From the NCBI GenBank assembly GCA_010094045.1, contig ML986586.1, forward strand, positions 286,859 to 350,858: DNA of 64,000 nucleotides, written 5' to 3'. Under the pieces are notes generated by a model. The model was not told the DNA's origin. It ran no database searches and worked only from the letters and a program-made list of their open reading frames with translations. Within the stretch, counting starts at the first letter, position 1; each line of letters starts with the position of its first letter. Of this stretch, positions 59,927-64,000 are shown piece after piece. This DNA comes from Lojkania enalia (taxonomy: Eukaryota > Ascomycota > Dothideomycetes > Pleosporales). Position numbers and translations under genes: made by a program.

Positions 59927-61162
59927 GGTGGAAGTCTGGGAGAAGCCGCGGCTTCGCTCGCGCCCAGAACAGCCTCAATCGGTTTTCGTAGGACAAGCAA
60001 CAGATTAGAAGAAGGAAAGCAAAATAAAAGAAGCACTGGGTTGTGGAGAGCTAGTGCTGCTGCTGATCTCTCTTACTTGAAGCTGTGCTCGCCAAAAGGC
60101 GTCTCTTCCATCAATGTGTCTTCTGGAAGGTACGCCTAGCCGATTATGGCCTAGCGCTAAGCTGCAACGGATAGTACGATGAAGCCCCCTCGTTACACGT
60201 GACCGGCGAACTTCAAATGTGTTTCCTGAAGCTGCAAATATCACTACAAACGCATATCCTGCGGCTCCCCCGTGGCCATCGCCCTCAAAGACAGAGCCGC
60301 AACTCTCGCCTCCGACCTCGCACTCTAATTTTGCCTCCGTTGGGCTGCGATGTTCGGCTTCCCTGGTCTGGTATGCTGCATCCAGGCCGCCCCGCGCCTC
60401 GCTCACCAATAACCACGCCGCCAGCTGTCCATCGCGCTGCCAGCACTCCCTTCCCGTCCTGCGCGCTGTAATATTTCGCTGACCAGCCATTGGGCTGCTG
60501 GACTCAAGCACGACGCAAGGTGAGATTGTCCGAGTCTGCAAAGCACGCTGGCAGTCTGCGGCCGCTAATTGCTGGCGGACACGAATATTGGAGCCATGGC
60601 AAGGAAGCACCTCTGCAAATTGACCCGCACCGCCGACGCCAACTCAGTGCTGAAACCCAGGTGAATAACTGGCGTCGTCCCGCACAATCCCAGACCCTAA
60701 GGGATTCGTGACCACCACAGGCCAGCCTCTTTCGTCTTCTTTTTCCTCTCCCCGTCTCTATTCGGCCATCCACGCACACGCCGCTTCCGAATTGACCAGC
60801 GCTCTGTGGCTAATTTGGTCCTCCGACCTGCAATTCCTGCATTGCTGCCTATAGGACATTGTAATCCTCCCGGACGATAAGCCAAGGCATTGCAGGGTTT
60901 GACTTGTAAAAGACTCCGCCTATCCGTCCTGCCATTGTCGCTCAGACACCTCCGTCATACACTGCCAGATAACTCCTGAAAAATGATACTGTCCACGAAA
61001 CTCCTTCCTCGCAACCACAGAAAAGAACTCGCCCGTTGGAATCTAATACCTTGAATTTAAGAATCGTCGAGATAAAAATCGTCGGGACTAACTTTTTGAC
61101 GTTCAATCGTCAGCCCTACGGGTCAATTCCGGCAAACACCACACCACCACCACTGCTCCACC
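59927..61162. other. Divergent intergenic region, no gene seen
   Basis: About 1.2 kb between the alpha-COP gene and the acidic protein gene. Overlapping ORFs on both strands around 60005-60711 lack family or splice support. The right end is a CA-rich leader typical of fungal 5' untranslated regions. Confidence 0.5.
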
Positions 61163-62077
61163 ATGGGGACCCACGATAAACCTACAGTCTACGCCATCCC
61201 CAACGGCGAACCAACATCTCCGCCTATGACGCCTGGCACCCGCTCGCACCCACGCTTTCCACCTCAGACCAGCCATACTTCTCCGATATACAAGCGCATG
61301 GGCATAGCAATCCTAGCACAGTCGCCGCCTCTAGAATTCATCGAGCCAATAGGGAAAGGCCCGCAATTCCACTTTACTCGACCGCAGTCCAGGGATATCT
61401 CATCGCGGCCGTCTAGCACGTCCGGCCGCGCCGTCGCCACCAATCCTCAAGACTCCGAAGATGATGATGCTTCAGATGAGGAGAACGATCAAGAAATAGT
61501 GCGGCCCACACGCAAGGTCGATCATGCCGATTTTGTGCTCGAGGAGCTGGACAGCGACCCAGGCTATGACAGCGACATAGAAGTGATACGCCCTAGCCAT
61601 TACGAAGATGCCAAGAGCGATAGAGGAGGAAAGAGCTTAGAAGAAAACGAACTTGTCGATGATTTTGAGAGATTGCGGTGTGAAGTAGACTCATCAGATG
61701 ACGGAGAGGAGCAGCAGCGAATGTACAGAAGGAGGAAGAAACGTTGGAGCTCTGGCATCTATACGTTCAAGCGTTCTTACAGCCAGAGCGTCGAAGGCGA
61801 CAGTAGCTACTCCGATAACGACCCGCTAGATGATGTCGACTCGAGTGCTCGCCGCCTCCGCCGGCGTGTGAGGGGACCGGGTGATAGGTCGTCCCTTATT
61901 TTTGAAGACAAAGGTTTCGCAAATGCTAATAATATCATGGAAGTGGAAGAGCCGGAGGAGGGAGGGATTGAGCACTCCAAGGGCCCTCCGTCCATTCCTT
62001 CGGATGATGGATTCACGCTAGATGAACTCCCCTTCTGGGTAGTGGAGGAAATGGACATAGAGGTCGAGTCATCCTAG
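61163..62077 (+). CDS. Conserved acidic, mostly disordered protein of unknown function
   Basis: An intronless frame of 304 residues with a good ATG context (CACCATGG). The N-terminus is Pro/Thr-rich with SPPMTPGTRSHPRFPP and RMGIAILAQSPPLEFIEP. The middle is very acidic (DSEDDDASDEENDQE, DSDPGYDSDIEVI), followed by a basic cluster RRRKKRWSSGIYTFKRSYSQS that could be a nuclear signal. The end holds DDGFTLDELPFWVVEEMD. The short hydrophobic islands within disorder look conserved and may bind partners. I know similar sequences only as hypothetical fungal proteins. No catalytic motif is seen. Confidence 0.75.
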   Translation: MGTHDKPTVYAIPNGEPTSPPMTPGTRSHPRFPPQTSHTSPIYKRMGIAILAQSPPLEFIEPIGKGPQFHFTRPQSRDISSRPSSTSGRAVATNPQDSEDDDASDEENDQEIVRPTRKVDHADFVLEELDSDPGYDSDIEVIRPSHYEDAKSDRGGKSLEENELVDDFERLRCEVDSSDDGEEQQRMYRRRKKRWSSGIYTFKRSYSQSVEGDSSYSDNDPLDDVDSSARRLRRRVRGPGDRSSLIFEDKGFANANNIMEVEEPEEGGIEHSKGPPSIPSDDGFTLDELPFWVVEEMDIEVESS

Positions 62078-63203
62078 CCGGTATGATAACGAGTGATGAG
62101 CCACGAAGATATGTCGCATTTGGATTAGTTCCTAATTTTCTTTTTTTTCGGTCCACGGGTATTCCACTATTTGTTGGCGTATTTGTTAGCATGCTCAAGT
62201 CTCTTCTAAATTCATCTCTGTTCACTACTTCCTTTCTAAGCCGTTAACAAGTGTGCGAAAGAATACTATTTTTCAGCTACAATTTCCCGTCGCAACTGCT
62301 ACGTCAAATCCACACTGGGAGGAATTTTTAAATCCAGTTCTATTTTTAGGCGCGATGGTGCACGAGGCCCGCCGCTAACTCTTGAAACCCAAGATAAGAA
62401 AGGTCTAGGCGACTCGTCCTTAGTAAACACGTGCAAAAGCCACCAACTCGACTCGCACATCGAAGTCTCCTGTCACCAGGGGTGCCGTAGGTCGAACAAC
62501 AAAATTTCTTTCATCAACAACTCGTAAAGCAACGTGGCATCCACCATCATCTGGTTCGTCATCCGCTCGCTCTTTTGGGCATCTTTGTGCGGTACTGTTT
62601 TTATGTAAAAATAAAGACTTTTATGCTTTCACGCAGTTGTGAGGCGGATACAAAGGACAAGAGAAGGAAGGTGATGACTACACTCCATGCCGAGGTGAAT
62701 AGCAATTTGTTGATTTCCATGAGCTCGCCGTTTTCAATAAGCTTTCCAGGACTGCGCATATATCCAAGTCTTCGTTTAACGCTAGATACTTACGCGAGAG
62801 ACGACAACCCTACTTACGCCTCGTGCGCCAAGCTGTGGAGGCACGTCCCGAGATCAAGGTTGACAGGAGCAATCGCGTTTCTAAGATGATGCGCATATTA
62901 TATTTTTCATCGACTGCTTGATCATATCCTGTCGAAGGAAATGGCCCCATCCCCAATTGAGAACCATCACGGCAATTGATGGCCGTACGCCATCCGGATC
63001 ATAGGATACCTGGCCATATTACAATGGAAACATGACTGAACTCGAGAAGTGTAAGAGGGGCAATTGTACCCCCCCATACCTCCCTCATCTCCTTGGCTAC
63101 ACACAACAAGCCCATTTTTACAAGCATCTCTTCTAGTATCCTCTTACTTCCATTTCTCGTTTTCCTATTGTTATCGCACTATCGTTTAAGCAAATCGGCA
63201 ATA
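62078..63203. other. Intergenic, no gene seen
   Basis: About 1.1 kb downstream of the acidic protein gene. No supported gene; a frame at 62641-62889 has no family resemblance. Confidence 0.5.
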
Positions 63204-64000
63204 ATGCCTATCATCGCCAAGGTCCTTGTTGCGGTACTCACCTTTAGAGCTTTCCAGGCACTGCCCAACTATACTGCTTCATCAGTTATTGCAATCTATA
63301 CAACAAACACTCCGGCGCCTTCTCCATCAGACAACCCCAATATGGACCTTTTCAAAGATCTCATCGTCACTCCAACGGCTATCAGACGCTTCTAAAGGTT
63401 GCTCACTGCTGCTGGCTAGAAGTTACTGTCCGGTGCGGAGCTTTCGAATGTTGTTGTCTTCAATTTTATGGCTGAACGCAAGGCGGATCAGATAGGCCGT
63501 GTCACCAAGGCCGTCGTAAGTTTTATGTCACTACCTAAAAGGCAAGATCCAACAATTCGCACGGAATATCGAAACTTTCCCGATCCTCATGGGACTCGGC
63601 ATTAGCACTACGCTGGGCTTCCGGGAGCCCTGTGGCATGAACACCCCTCACGTGCATCCTCGCGCTGCCGAGTTTCTCACCTTAGTAGAGGAGGAAAACC
63701 TTAAGTTTGGTACTCGAGAACTAGCTCGTCGCAGCCGGTGAGAATGCCGAAATTTCCGGCACTCTCGAGAAGTACGAAGGCACCGCCTTCCCTATCGGCT
63801 CCATCCACTATCAGACCAATGACAACTGCGACAGGGTCGTCTCTATCGCCTCGCTCAACTCTAAAGACCCCGAGACTTCGCAAGTCGCCCAAAATTTCTT
63901 CGGCCTCAATCCCGATGTTGTGAACCCTACGCTCGGATTCCCCAAGCAGATCGAGGGAAACATTGCCCAGTTCCGCAAGGCTATTCCGCCAAATCTTGCT
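63204..64000 (+). pseudogene. Decayed germin/spherulin-like cupin gene, runs off the window
   Basis: The frame from ATG 63204 starts with a signal-peptide-like MPIIAKVLVAVLTFRAFQALP, then SPSDNPNMDLFKDLIVTPTAIRRF and stops at TAA 63393-63395. The same frame continues (RLLTAAG, TAG 63417-63419, KLLSGAELSNVVVFNF) and then shifts. Around 63580 another frame encodes the cupin metal site GPCG-type sequence EPCGMNTPHVHPRAAEF. A further shift near 63715 and a TAG at 63722-63724 precede an open frame to the window end with AGENAEISGTLEKYEGTAFP and AQNFFGLNPDVV. The order fits secreted germin-like/spherulin-1A cupins. Two frame changes and three stops indicate a pseudogene; an unusual intron pattern could explain only part of this. 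Confidence 0.7.

Noticed and set aside
60005..60610. 201-codon minus-strand ORF next to alpha-COP
   Set aside because: Low-complexity composition, overlapped by opposite-strand ORFs; lies in a promoter region.

Overview
The window is nuclear DNA of a filamentous ascomycete (Pezizomycotina). The evidence is many protein genes split by 45-120 nt introns with GT-AG ends and CTAAC/CTGAC-like branch sites, genes on both strands with their own promoters, and fungal families such as Zn(II)2Cys6 regulators, VTC4, F-box and P450 proteins. The gene mix looks like Leotiomycetes, but that is inference. No prokaryotic operons, rRNA, tRNA, CRISPR array or intact transposon could be supported. Gene models were built by joining exons by hand; wherever lengths are given, the exon sums are multiples of three.

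Layout. 1-7.4 kb: the GINS subunit SLD5, a dienelactone hydrolase, the single-strand DNA binding protein RFA1 and a PIG3-like quinone oxidoreductase. Both replication genes have an ACGCGT (MCB) box about 100 bp before their ATG. 8-19.5 kb: two divergent patatin-like proteins, one with and one without the catalytic serine, separated by a MOSC protein, an AT-rich stretch, an ORF broken by one TAG and an unknown two-exon gene. 20-31.3 kb: a CinA-like protein, a RapZ-C-like protein, a Gal80-like Gfo/Idh protein, VTC4 with Pho4-type sites upstream, a fused pseudouridine glycosidase/kinase and the oligosaccharyltransferase subunit OST1. 32.8-36.6 kb: cytosolic tyrosyl-tRNA synthetase and a P450. 36.6-48.7 kb: one large Zn(II)2Cys6 regulator flanked by two gene-poor stretches of about 4 kb. 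48.7-60 kb: the ER folding sensor UGGT, an F-box-like protein and alpha-COP. 61-64 kb: a conserved acidic protein of unknown role and the start of a decayed germin/spherulin-like cupin gene.

Most genes are unlinked housekeeping functions. Shared themes are S-phase replication (SLD5, RFA1) and the early secretory pathway (OST1, UGGT, alpha-COP). I found no convincing new multi-gene system. The most unusual signals are the serine-less patatin-like protein, the stand-alone RapZ-C-like domain, two recently broken reading frames and the cupin relic.
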